Assembly (NCBI GenBank): GCA_903813345.2
Contig: CAIIXF020000007.1
Location: forward strand, 32,334,698 to 32,398,697
Length of the DNA stretch: 64,000 nt
Source: Owenia fusiformis
Taxonomy: Eukaryota; Annelida; Polychaeta; Sabellida; Oweniidae
Direction of reading: 5' to 3'
Shown here: in pieces, positions 25,591 to 35,800 of the stretch
Numbering within the stretch: the first letter of the stretch is position 1
How the letters are laid out: every line of letters begins with the position of its first letter
The notes under the pieces: model-generated
What the model saw: only the letters and a program-made list of their open reading frames with translations
The model's database searches: none
Told to the model about the DNA's origin: nothing
Translations under genes and position numbers: made by a program

Positions 25591-27184
25591 TCGATGGGAT
25601 TCGCTACGCTTTAGCGTTGCCGTTGTTCTTGTTGGCTTTGTATGATCGTATGCAGGAACATTTATATATACCAAGGTTGTATTAGGCAATGTAGACCATG
25701 CCCTAACGAGGGAAATAAACAAATTACTTTTTATGTAGTTTTGAATTTCAAACAGTTTTTAGCTTATTTCATGTTATCCCCGGAAATCAATTCGCAAAGA
25801 CTACGGTCAAAATATACATTACTGAATGCATCACTGAATGCGACGCTTACATAAATCGTGCATGCTTTCATTGATACACAGTAGTCGAAAATAATGCACC
25901 AACCTTGGCTATCTTTTCCATCGTGGCCATTTTATTGGATAAATCAAGGGAAAGATCAATACCCGGTGATTTCAGCGGGAAGTTGCGTTTCGTTCAGTGG
26001 ATGAGCTGCGCGCGCACGCATAAATGTGATTATCCAATATATTTAGGGGAGGGCTATTTGAAATAGTTTTTGGTCTCAGGCGCGACCAAGGGCTGTTGTC
26101 TTAAGGACATTTCGTTGAAAATGATCCATTCGGCTGATAATTGGTAAGAGTTTGCGATCTTATAATGTATAACTGTTACTCAGACACATATTTTGACACG
26201 ATTCTGTTGGAAATAAGCTTTGAACCGAGAGATATTCACGATTGATATGCACATTTTTGATTGTGCCATTGCTTTTCCATTGCACAATCCATGTATTGAT
26301 AGAAGTAACATTAATAATGCAGATTGGTTTACCTTCAATACATGGCAGACACTACATATCGGTCTATTAAATACCAGTTTGTGCCTTGAATAGTTTATAT
26401 TTCTATCCACGGCCTGGAGCCTGGGTGTGTTTGTCTCTTATGTGTATGCTTGTGCATGGACTTCTAATCACTAGCAGAATTTAACATGATGCAAACTCGT
26501 CATTATAACTCATGTTGTAACATTTTGACTTCGCTGGAAAACAATAGGAATTATTTTTCTTGCCAATCAATCATGAATCACAATCAAAATTTCAGAATGA
26601 TCAATCAGGCAATGGTCCAAATCAAGTTATAACATTATATGATATTCAGCAAGAAGTCCGGTAGAAATACAGAATATTTAAACATCAAAGCTGAAAGTAA
26701 TTAAAAGATAATCTGTCAATTTTCTGTCTGCAAAAGAGCGTTTACATTTGACACAATAACATTTGAAATCTAGGATTCCCCAGGAAAATATGACGTCATA
26801 CTAATTAGCATAAGGATTTCCCTATTGGTCTGGGTCGAGCCTTGTTCGAAAACACAATCCATAAATACATGCTAATTTCTAAGGAGATAGGAAGTGTATA
26901 ACGTGTTTATCGATTTTGTTTAAAGATTTAATCAATTTATCAAATTGTTTAAGTGGATAAAGTGGTCACACTTGCTTCAATTCATAGCGTAATCGACGGA
27001 TGGAAACTGACCGAATTCCCGCTATCCTACCCCGTATTACTGTAGGCTATTAAGCACAGTGACCTACAGAGGGCGCTATCACAAACAAGTACTGCACGAA
27101 CCGATAAATTCCCGGGTATTGTAACGCCCTTGGATAAATCGGTGAACGCAACAGTCCAACCTCGATTTCAGAGATGGCGTAACC
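25591..27184. other. Intergenic, no supported gene
   Basis: Short ORFs only, none with recognisable motifs. No repeat pair noticed. Confidence 0.35.
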
Positions 27185-28096
27185 GTCATGCTATGACGGT
27201 GTGAATATGCCATTGATATTTACACAGCTGGTTTTCTATGGTACATATTTTAAACAAGCTGTTTCGTAAGATATTAGGAGCTAAACATGTATGACATATA
27301 TCATTTTCTTCAAAATTGCCTAGCATAGTATTCAACAAACATGAGTATATGATGATTCCCGTTGACACCAACGTGAAATTGCAAAACCCCCGTTCTAAAC
27401 ACAAAACTGAAGCTGATCGGGTATCTGAAGTAGACTAATTATTGCTTGTTTTGTAAGCTACGTTCACACCAATGGCGCTTTGATGGCGCTTCAAAGCGGC
27501 TTGTAAAGCGGCACCAAAGCGTAACAAAGTTTGATTAAAGCGTCGGGGTCGTAATAGGTAGTAGAACAGCTCGGAGTTAAGCGGGATATTCGGCAAGAGC
27601 ACTAAAAATGTAAACTGTTCAAGCTACGTTCGCACCAACGGCGCTTTGATGGCGCTTTAAAGCGGCTTGTAAAGCGGCACCAAAGCGTAACAAAGCTTGA
27701 TTAAAGCGTCGGGGTAGTAATAGGTCGTAGAAAAGCTCGGAGTAAAGCGGGATAGTCTGCAAGAGCGCCAAAAAATGTTAAACTGTTTAAAATTTTTGGG
27801 CGCTCTGTTACGAATTGATTGAAGCGCCGAGAGCGTATCAAAGCTTAACAAACCGTAACAAAGCTCAACAAAGCTTGACTCAAAGCGTAGGAAAGCTTAA
27901 CAGAGCTTGGTTCAAAGCGGGGACCCCAGTCTGTTCACGGTCTATTACCACTTGACACGCTTCGTTAAGATGTCTCAAGATTTGCTACGATCTGGCATGA
28001 AGATCTGACACGAGGTCAGACGCTATCATCAATATCTGACACTCTTTGTTACACTTTCATGAAGGACTCTCAAGCTTTCCAACGAATTGAGACGCT

Positions 28097-28237
28097 TTAA
28101 TCAAGGATTGAAACGCTTTGCTGTACGCTTGACAAGTTTCCACACGCTATATCACGCCGTGCGACAAACGTCATGTCTTCTTCAGATAGGTCATGCTCTG
28201 GTCCATCTGTAATTTCTGTATCTCGTTGTTCTGCCAT
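28097..28237 (-). CDS. Small ORF inside the AAAGCG element
   Basis: A 46-codon ORF starting MAEQRDTEITDGPEHDLSEE followed by DMTFVARRD. It is acidic and lacks a recognised domain. It begins a few bases from the LINE insertion point at about 28260, so any promoter it had has been separated. It could be a remnant first exon of the element's own gene, or chance. Confidence 0.2.
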   Translation of the reverse strand: MAEQRDTEITDGPEHDLSEEDMTFVARRDIACGNLSSVQQSVSILD

Positions 28238-28261
28238 CGTGTTCTCGAGTCAAAGATGCAA

Positions 28262-29610
28262 TGGTTTTATGGATCTACTGCATCTTTATATAGTTAGTTT
28301 AGTTTATATAGTTTATTATAGTGTCACAGGTTCATACATATACAATAAAATACAATACTAAAATACATTAATAAAAAAACCTCTAGCCGATGCCGGGCTA
28401 ATGAGACACTTATATTATACATAAATAGCATCAATATTACAATGTTATTGCAAACGTTCCAGATTAAATGCCCTCTTTTGAAACATTTTATATAGAGAGG
28501 AAGCAATTTTCCTTTGACTAGATTTACATGTCATTATAGAGTGGAGTGTAATATTATCAACACTAAAATTATCGAATGAATCTCTTAAATATGAAAATAG
28601 GTCATTTCTGATATCTATATAATGTGTACAGTCTAACAGAAAATGTTTTTCATCTTCTACTTGGTCACTATCACATAAAAGACATTTTCTGTTGTGTAAT
28701 GGAATGTTATTAAAGCGACCTGTCTCTATGGCTAACTTCAAAGTACCAGATCTAAATTCTGCCAGTATTTTTCTATGGTGTCTTGGCAAGTTTTCCTTTA
28801 TAAACTGTTCAGTGCAGACACCGAATTTAAATTCCCTATATGTTCTTAATTTATTTCCATTTATAAGGTTTCCCTTGTCATTCCATATGTTATTTAAGAA
28901 TGGGTCTTGACTTTGGAAGTGTAGTTGAACATTTTGGACTGTTTGTTTGATATTGATTGGTTGTTCCATTTCTAAAACATGGCCCTGGTTTGCTTTTTGA
29001 ATAATATTGAGCACTTTATTGTCCCAGCTTGATTTTCTCCTTATTGACCAGCTATGTACCTTAAAGTTAATTCTATTATGGTCTGTATTCTTTAATCTGA
29101 GGAATAGCCTAACACATTGGAGTTTTTGTTTATTTATAGGTAGCTCCCAGCCCAGGTCTCCTCGGACTGCTTCATTGTTTGTCCTTGAGCCTACTCCTAA
29201 ATAAAACTTCCCTGCTCTAGCCTGGATCTTGTTGAGACACTTATGCTCAGTAAGCCCTATGATAGATGTCCCATAGTTAATGATTGGTTGCACTAGTGTA
29301 TCATAGAGCTTATCAAAAACATCAAAGTCCATATCTCCAAAGTGTTTTGCTTTTGCTATAATAACACCCAAGGCTCTGTTTGCTGATTTTGCTATTTCTT
29401 GTGCTGTGTGTTGGGATTCTACATGTTCATTAATCCACAATCCAAGATATTTGTAAGTATTAGCATATGTAAGCTCTATGTTACCACATGTAAAATTAAA
29501 ATTACACCTAGGGGTGGATTTTGGCCTGTAGTGCACAATTTTTGATTTATCAGCATTAATTATCATTCTCCATTTCAGACACCACTGGCTAAGTACATTA
29601 AGCATATAGT
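28262..29610 (-). mobile_element. 5'-truncated non-LTR retrotransposon (LINE)
   Basis: A 386-codon ORF at 28445-29605 is open from the truncation point. Its N-terminal part is the end of a reverse transcriptase (WCLKWRMIINADKSKIVHY, then YKYLGLWINE at about 53-62), where the thumb region follows the lost catalytic core. The C-terminal part holds LAEFRSGTLKLAIETGRF and a zinc-knuckle-like CLLCDSDQVEDEKHFLLDC. This layout is typical of the CR1/L2/Jockey-like groups; the clade is not resolved. Upstream sequence switches abruptly to AAAGCG-type repeat at 29611. The ORF has no stops, so insertion is fairly young relative to the LINE scrap at 15.7 kb. Confidence 0.9.
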
Positions 29611-30029
29611 CATTGGATCAAAAGCGGCATGGAATCGGCGATCTCGACATTTTCCAATGCGTGACAGAGCTTAACAGATGCAATCGTATCAGAGCCTGAT
29701 TTAAAGCGTCATAATCGCATCAAAGCGTAATAATGCTTATCAAAGCTTATCAAAGCGTGATTTCAAGCGTAACAAAGCCTGATCAAAGCGGGATCAAAGC
29801 GTGGGGAACCTTTTTAGAGCTATGTTAAGCTTTCCTACGTTTTGGATCAAGCTTTTCTGAGCTTTGTTAAAGTGTCTCACATATTCGATCAAAATTTGCC
29901 ATGCAAACATGTTAGTCTACTTTACTGCCCCCCCTTGCTGTAACAAGGAACCCAAAACACATTAAAACGTAAACATAAACCAATTAGTCACTTCACTATG
30001 AAAGTGGGGGTGTTAGCAAATGTATATTA

Positions 30030-30458
30030 GGCCATAAGAAGTAGATTCTTTGTTTTGCGTCCTGGCAAAATCCAAATCATGCAAGGGTACAAGGAAAACA
30101 AACACAAACTCAAGAAGAAAGAAAAACTTGTTTGCTGAGAAATATATACATTTTAGGGGCATAAAAAGGATGACATCCCAATTTGCAGTGATTACAAACA
30201 CATATCTATACATTTGATACAATATATAAAAATATAGCTATTATTCAAGGGTAAAAAATAAGAAAAAACACAATGTATGTCAAATAATTATAACACTGTC
30301 AATTTTGACGCACATCAAATTATCCGCCATTTCATCTGATTCTGAAATGCGATGGTACTTTCAGACCCTTGTGATTGCTATTTGGATGTGTTTTTTCTGA
30401 TTTACTCAAAATCGTGCAAGCAAGGGGACGCAAAACAGAGGATCTACTTCTTATGGCC
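30030..30458. mobile_element. PIF/Harbinger-type MITE, 429 bp, TTA target duplication
   Basis: Inverted ends start GGCCATAAGAAGTAGATTCT and pair for about 35 bp with the right end. TTA flanks both sides (30027-30029 and 30459-30461), the TWA target and GGCC terminus expected of Harbinger-type elements. No ORF of note. It lies within the 4-kb AAAGCG element. Confidence 0.8.
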
Positions 30459-31046
30459 TTAGCAGAATACGCTGTGTGCATGGACTAACACAATATCAGT
30501 GGTCATTTACTGTGTCAACTTAGTAACCCTTGCATATCGTGCTCACTCAAGTATTGAATAATTTTTTATGATCTAAATGTTTTTGGTTTATAAAAAAAAG
30601 TGATATATTTTAGTTAGAAATACATTAATAATATATTCATTCAAACAGCACTAGAATGCGGGAAGAAAGAGCAATGGTGACAAAATGTAGACAGAATTTT
30701 CCGTAAGGGTTTCAAACATTTCTGGACACAATCATACATGTATATAGTGTACTGTTATTTTTAGTGCTGTATTTATAGATATAATTTCACGTATTAAAAT
30801 CATATTTTCCAGCAATGACTTCAAATCCGGAACCACACCCATATCACATTTTCTTCAATAACTCCAAACATGTGTAAACATTGACCATGTGCATATAAAT
30901 TCAGATTTCACGAGCTCTTTCATATTCGAGTACCTCATACACCCCTGCATGGATTTGAGTTGGATTCGCCTTTTATACGTGAGCCGACACACTCGCAAAC
31001 GCTGATTGGATAAAGATTGCGAGAATCTTTAAGCTTTGATACGCTC

Positions 31047-31234
31047 CAAGGAGGATTGGAAGCCAGGGTTCCAACTCGATATTCTTTAATCTCCACGCAT
31101 GCGTCATTTGCTATTCGTGTCTGTATAATTTGTACGACTGCATGGAGAATGACTCGATACTCTCCAACAAAGCTATCGCTAGGTGATTGTTTTGCAGAAT
31201 ATCGGTGTTGCATTCTGGGAGCCAATCCTCCTTG
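31047..31234. mobile_element. MULE-type MITE, copy 2 (188 bp), perfect 9-bp target duplication
   Basis: Ends CAAGGAGGATTGG and CCAATCCTCCTTG. The flanks GATACGCTC at 31038-31046 and 31235-31243 are identical 9-mers, the duplication length typical of Mutator-like insertions. It is inserted in the right subterminal repeat of the 4-kb element. Shorter than copies 1 and 3, with a different middle. Confidence 0.9.
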
Positions 31235-31518
31235 GATACGCTCTCGGCGCTTAATCGATTCGTAACAGAGCGCCCAAAATTTTTAAAAAGTTAAAAAATT
31301 TTTGGCGCTCTTGCCGAATATCCCGCTTTACTCTGAGCTTTTCTACGACCTATTACGACCCCGACGCTTTAATCAAGCTTTGTTACGCTTTGGTGCCGCT
31401 TTACAAGCCGCTTTAAAGCGCCATCAAAGCGCCGTTGGTATGAAGAAAAATGACAAAAATGACGGCGCTTTGATCGCCGATTTAAAGCGTGGCATTCGCC
31501 GTTGGTGTGAACGTAGCT

Positions 31519-32230
31519 GTATGCGCGCTATACAGTATACACTGTATTGATTCATGGACTTTGCGTTCACGGTTACGTTGTGAAAAACAATGGAGAGGTT
31601 AAGCTTTGCATATATAATCGAAACTGAACCTGTACGTATCACTCGACCATATACAAATTCATGTAGCCTACTCATATAAATAGCCGTTCAAATCCAGTGT
31701 TTGTTTAGACACTTTGCGTTCACGGTTACGTTGTGAAAAACATCGTTAGCTTAACCTCTCCTATATCGTCCCGAAAACCGTCAATTTAAGTTTTAGACCC
31801 ACTAGCTCGCTAGATGTTTGAAGAGTCTCATAGTGAACCGTTTTTCTACAAACAAAACAAATATACCTTTCTCTCGGTATATTATTCAAAGATACAAAAT
31901 CTCTCGTTTTAGCGGCGTTGAAGTCTCCAGCTGTGAGAAAATGCTTATTTTCGGCCAGGAATTCAACGTTTAAGTCAAGTTATTTCGCCTGCAGTGTTTT
32001 CCTCGATACGGTTTCGATACGCCCCATAGTTGGCCCCCGCGTGTAAATGGTCGGGACAGAATTCTACGAAAGTTAGGGAAAAAACTAAATGAAAACAACT
32101 AAAATCATATGAACGTTTGGCGTTTGTAATTCAGTTGCCTCATTTTTTATTATTATTTGTCAAAAACAAGTGTTTTTTTTCATTTGTAACATGAAGCGGA
32201 TTCCATTTTGCCTATAATGGTATAATGACT
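31519..32230. other. Right flank of the AAAGCG element, then intergenic
   Basis: 31519-31590 continues the dispersed repeat seen intact at 24.1 kb. The phrase 'actttgcgttcacggttacgttgtgaaaaac' occurs at about 31558 and again at about 31711, a local duplication. Nothing coding. Confidence 0.5.
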
Positions 32231-32544
32231 ATTATACCACTCTAAGTCCAATTACAGTTGTATAATATGGGTCTATAACAACGATATACAGTGGAGAGTG
32301 GTATATCGTTATCGTATACAACTCCTCCGTATACACTCCAGCGTATACCACTGTAGAAGTGCATTCTGGGAACTAATGAATAAAAAAAATCATGAAAATT
32401 TTCATGATTTCCTAGAATCAAGTGACGTCATAAATGGATCGAGATAAACATCAGCATTATTGGGTTGGCTATGGGATATTTTTATGGTTTTTATTGTTAT
32501 GATTGTGTTCGAATCAACTGTAATTGAACTTAGAGTGGCATAAT
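32231..32544. mobile_element. Foldback/MITE with 30-bp inverted arms
   Basis: The left arm ATTATACCACTCTAAGTCCA (32231 on) pairs with the right arm ending at 32544 over about 30 bp (27-28 matches). The interior has 'aaatcatgaaaattttcatgattt', itself a perfect palindrome near 32388-32411. No ORF. Confidence 0.7.
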
Positions 32545-32547
32545 AAG

Positions 32548-32703
32548 ATTATATAATGGTTCATTCTGTATATCGTGCATTTTATACTCTCGTGAGAATA
32601 TAATATATTCACTCGTTCGCTACGCTCACTTGTGAATATATCATATACTCACTCGAGTATAAACACGATATACAGAAAGAACCATTATATAACCTCATAT
32701 AAT
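32548..32703. repeat. ~155-bp foldback with ~42-bp arms
   Basis: ATTATATAATGGTTCATTCT and onward pairs with the complementary stretch ending at 32703. The inner arms continue through 'tgtatatcgtg' and 'tatactc'. It immediately abuts the previous foldback, so the two together form a double hairpin just downstream of BHMT. Confidence 0.7.
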
Positions 32704-32814
32704 ATGATAACTGTTCGATGTTATATCCTTCAATCTTGCAAATCTGTGTCCAAAATATTATTATTGCATAGTTAGGGGCTCTATACAAAAAAATTAAATT
32801 AGTTTTCTGTGATG

Positions 32815-35800
32815 TTAAGGTGCAGGTCGTTTAGCATTGTCACTTGTGCTATACCAGTATTCAGCTCCTCTCCTGAAAAACATTTAAAGACATGCCAGTT
32901 GCAAATACTGAAGATATGTCTCTATGCAAAGGAAGATAACAGATAGAAATATCAGAGAATCAACAAAATAGAGAATATTGGGATCATAATTTCACATTTC
33001 TCATAAAATGTATTTATTAGATACTAAATAATTAATTAGAGGGAAGAGAATATGGTATTGAACAAAGATTATGATAAACACAATATAATTGAATACAAAT
33101 AATACAATGTTCAATTCGCTTAAATAAAGATGGTATCTATACCCCGCCTTTAAAGGCGGAACATAAGATACACGTATTCAAATTTAAGAGAACCTGTACT
33201 TGAGCGTGTAAAAAGTCGACACGGGTTTACTGTCCCGCTCTCAATTCACTTTCCCAGGGACCTAATTACAATTATTTTCAGTATACCTTCATACTTAATC
33301 GGCCAAGTAAACACTACAAATGGTGGAACTAATCCACAGAGGACCATAATACTACACGTTCACGTGCAAGTTTTTAAAAAACGTGTATCTTTAACCTCCC
33401 TCCCTCGATTGGCGCTTCATAAAATACTACATAGGCGTTACCAGAAATGAGGCAAGTAGCCTCACATGTGTCCAAAATTTTATTATTGCATAAAAAAAGT
33501 TGTATCTGTAATTAGTTCTCTATAATAATTTTTTATAACATTGTTGTGTGTATAGTTTGAATTGTAGAGGTTTACCTGTGGTTCATCTCAGCCAACATAG
33601 TACTGTTTATGCCCGCACCAAATTGTTCATTTTTATCTGCACCTGGGGGTCGATACCCTTTTTCTGGAGCAAGCTGCAATGCAAATGAGAATCCTTCAAC
33701 TCCACCCAGTAAAGCCGGAAGTGTGTTTTCCTATGTACAGGGTGACACAAAAAATGACACCCATCTTACATTGCATTACTTGTTTGTCTATTAAGATATA
33801 GACTTTTCCTTTGGCACATTTTAAGAAGACACAATGCGAATTTATGAGCGTTACAATATATGCTCCATATGACGTCTGCTCCTTTGCAGGCAAACTTGAA
33901 TTCTACGGACAAAGTTGTTGATTACCCTTACACATTGAGATATGGCCTTGATTTTCCTTGACATTTCTCTCTTTAAGTCAGCTATGGTTTGGGGATTTTT
34001 GTCTCATTCACATGGTCCTTTAAGTAACCCCAGATGTAAAAATCTGAGCTAGATATCTGATATTGCTCGAGGTGCTCTCGCATTATGTTTACTTTAAATG
34101 AGCCTAAGGACAAGTCTATATACAAGGGTCGTTCGAAAAGTCTTGCACGACAGCATCTCAAGAGAAGAGATTTCATCATTTTTATGTGAAATTTCATACA
34201 GATATAGTACTAGTATTGCCCTTAGCTTCTTACAAGCTTATATGAAATTTCAGGACCATAAGCAATATACTTCCTGAGATACATTGACTTAAAAAATTTG
34301 AACCAATGGCCCCATGGTACATATGACGTCATTAGATTGAATTTCTCTGATTTTGTGAATGCCTTTATAGACTGAAATGATTCCGTCAATCTTTGTTCTT
34401 TCAGCTGTTAATCAGGTTATATTATAACTAAATATTTAATCTAAATATACAGTACTTAACATATAGGCTTCCTTTCAGTAATGCATTATACTTGTAGCAT
34501 TACGTCCAGTCCATAAGCAAATGTCTGAACCATCCTACCTATAGGATATCAAGCCCTCTCATAAGTACAGCTACCCTCAATACATTTCCCTTCTCTTATT
34601 CCATCTTGGAATACTTAGCAGACCCTATTGGAGTCATTATATGCAATATGTCTTAATCATGAATGAGTATAACTTGTGTAATACTATTTCCCCATTCTTT
34701 ATTATGTATTCTATCAATGTTTTCTGCTCCAGCTTTATTATTCAAAGTCATATTCTCCAATATTTCCTGAATTCATGAGAACTTTGATAACGTCACAAAA
34801 TCAGGTGATTTGTTCAGATGTTTGAAGAGTATGTTTACGGTCATTCTTTCACATAACCAAAGAAAACAAGCTGGGAAATATTGAGATAAGATTCACATTT
34901 TCCATTGAGAACAATACCAGAAATTGTTTACATTTAAATTGACAGTTTATGAAAGTTAATTTAGCGTGCTTAGTAACATTGATCTTTATGTGTTACTAGT
35001 TATCTTTTACAAAATGATATGTACCAAAGCGTCATCACCGTGGTTACTATAGCAACCGTAAAATGTTAAGTAGTAGGCGTATATACACGTACATACTAAC
35101 TATGAACAAGATTGGTCCATTATTCTCACAATTAGACATATTTGTGCAAAACTTTTTTGAACAACCCTTGTAGTTTTGGACAAACAAGTAATGCAACGTA
35201 AGGTGGGTTTCATTTTTTGTGTCACCCTGTATTAAGGGAAATGGACATTATTACTAATTAAGAATACAAAGGGTTGAATGTTCGGAGACATCCCGATTGA
35301 AGCCAAATCTGCAAGCATCGAAAGTAACTTGGATTACGATACACAAAGAACGCCATACCTCCTCTGCCATCTCTCTTATATGATGAGGTTCAAAGCCACA
35401 ACATCCTCCCATGTATCGTACTCCGAGATTATACGCTTCTCTTGCATATCTCCTAGCATCCCACCTCGTCATCATTCTGGCCTCTAAAGCTGTAAAATAA
35501 AAGAAACGTCTTGCATAATGTATTGCATTGCATTGTATTGTATTGTATCGCGTTGCGTTGTATTGTATTGTATTGTATTGCATTGCATTGTATTGTATTG
35601 TATTGTATCGTATTGTATTATATTATATTATATTGCATTGTATTGCTTTGTATTGTATTGAATTGTATTGCATTGCATTGTATTGCATTATATTGTATTG
35701 CATTGTATTGTATTGTATTACATTGTATTGTATTGCTTTGTATTGTATTGTATTGAATTGTATTGCATTGTATTGCATTGTATTGTATTATATTATATTG

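Larger units (their letters stand above)
27456..31518. mobile_element. 4,063-bp AAAGCG-rich DNA transposon with long inverted ends
   Basis: Ends are AGCTACGTTCACACCAA and its inverted copy, flanked by GTA on both sides (27453-27455, 31519-31521). Long subterminal inverted repeats, about 330 bp at the left and 280 bp at the right, are packed with AAAGCG/CGCTTT. The left terminal ~165 bp is tandemly duplicated (27456-27621 and 27622 onward). A paralogous empty site at 24121-24135 confirms the boundaries. Inside are a 5'-truncated LINE (about 28262-29610), a Harbinger-type MITE (30030-30458) and a MULE-type MITE (31047-31234). No transposase is visible, so it is non-autonomous or gutted. The 3-bp duplication and end sequence do not match a superfamily I know with confidence. 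Confidence 0.85.

Noticed and set aside
35254-35583. 109-codon ORF as a separate gene
   Set aside because: It is BHMT exon 7 read through into intron sequence on both sides; the true exon is 35359-35489.
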